Source: Gonocerus acuteangulatus
Taxonomy: Eukaryota; Arthropoda; Insecta; Hemiptera; Coreidae
Reading direction: 5' to 3'
DNA length: 64,000 nucleotides
NCBI GenBank assembly: GCA_946811695.1
Contig: OX328124.1
Coordinates: 100,057,498 to 100,121,497, forward strand
Below the pieces are notes generated by a model. That model was given only the letters and a program-made list of their open reading frames with translations. It searched no databases and was not told the DNA's origin. The position numbers were made by a program, and so were the translations under genes. This document shows, piece after piece, positions 63,849-64,000 of the stretch (its first letter is position 1; every line of letters begins with the position of its first letter).

Positions 63849-64000
63849 CTACGAATCGACCTGCAGCATAATTAGTTTCTATCTCCTTACAAACGCCGAA
63901 CAGGTAGGCATTTTGCACTCAATAGTTATACCCAATTAAAATGATGGTAAAAGTAAACCTTCAAAAACAAATCAAAACCTTTTGACAACAAGTCCGCCTT
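63849..64000. other. Unassigned sequence at window end
   Basis: No gene or repeat recognised. Confidence 0.3.

Overview
The window is arthropod nuclear DNA. It is AT-rich, dense in (TA)n, poly-A and poly-T tracts, and almost entirely transposon-derived. The one ordinary cellular gene is a multi-exon cytochrome P450 of the CYP4 clan with GT-AG introns on the minus strand. I cannot name the species. CYP4, I-clade and RTE LINEs, Penelope elements, Helentron-like elements and the multicopy 'WREPxNH' protein family together point to an insect or chelicerate.

P450 gene (7047-37537, minus). I could follow twelve coding exons by splice sites and phase, from an N-terminal anchor exon (37396-37537) to the stop codon at 7047-7049. 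From the ATG at 37516 the exons sum to 1,455 nt (484 codons plus stop). The frame is open throughout and the phase agrees at every junction. The haem-cysteine loop, C-helix WxxxR and PERF-region motifs are present. The I-helix reads AGHNTT and the K-helix reads DxxR instead of ExxR, both unusual. A further 5' exon is likely because exon 1 has a strong acceptor.

The introns and flanks hold mobile elements. 1-5250: a hAT transposase remnant split by a MITE, Helentron-like elements and a LINE fragment. 9.5-19.3 kb: a TIR element, a canonical Helitron, MITEs, two linked minisatellites and 5S-rRNA-derived SINEs. 20.7-28 kb: a truncated Ty3/Gypsy element and a Penelope-like element with a GIY-YIG domain. 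29.1-36.5 kb: Helentron-like copies interleaved with a broken arthropod multicopy gene and a hammerhead-bearing Penelope remnant.

Beyond the gene. 40345-42324 is a complete but internally deleted LTR retrotransposon with a 5-bp target duplication. 43384-45245 is a Helentron-like copy holding a second hammerhead-bearing remnant. 48032-58155 is a three-level nest: an I-clade LINE inside an RTE LINE inside the TA tract of a Helentron-like copy. 59.4-60 kb holds a tRNA-SINE inserted at a MITE border. 61.4-63.2 kb is a nested set of large inverted repeats.

The most interesting structure is the dominant repeat. Its two subfamilies (called alpha and beta here) share a conserved 3' hairpin and end. 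Their asymmetric inverted repeats differ in sequence between subfamilies but match within each element, as expected for a Helentron/Helitron2 replicon. Their internal TA tracts have repeatedly taken further insertions.
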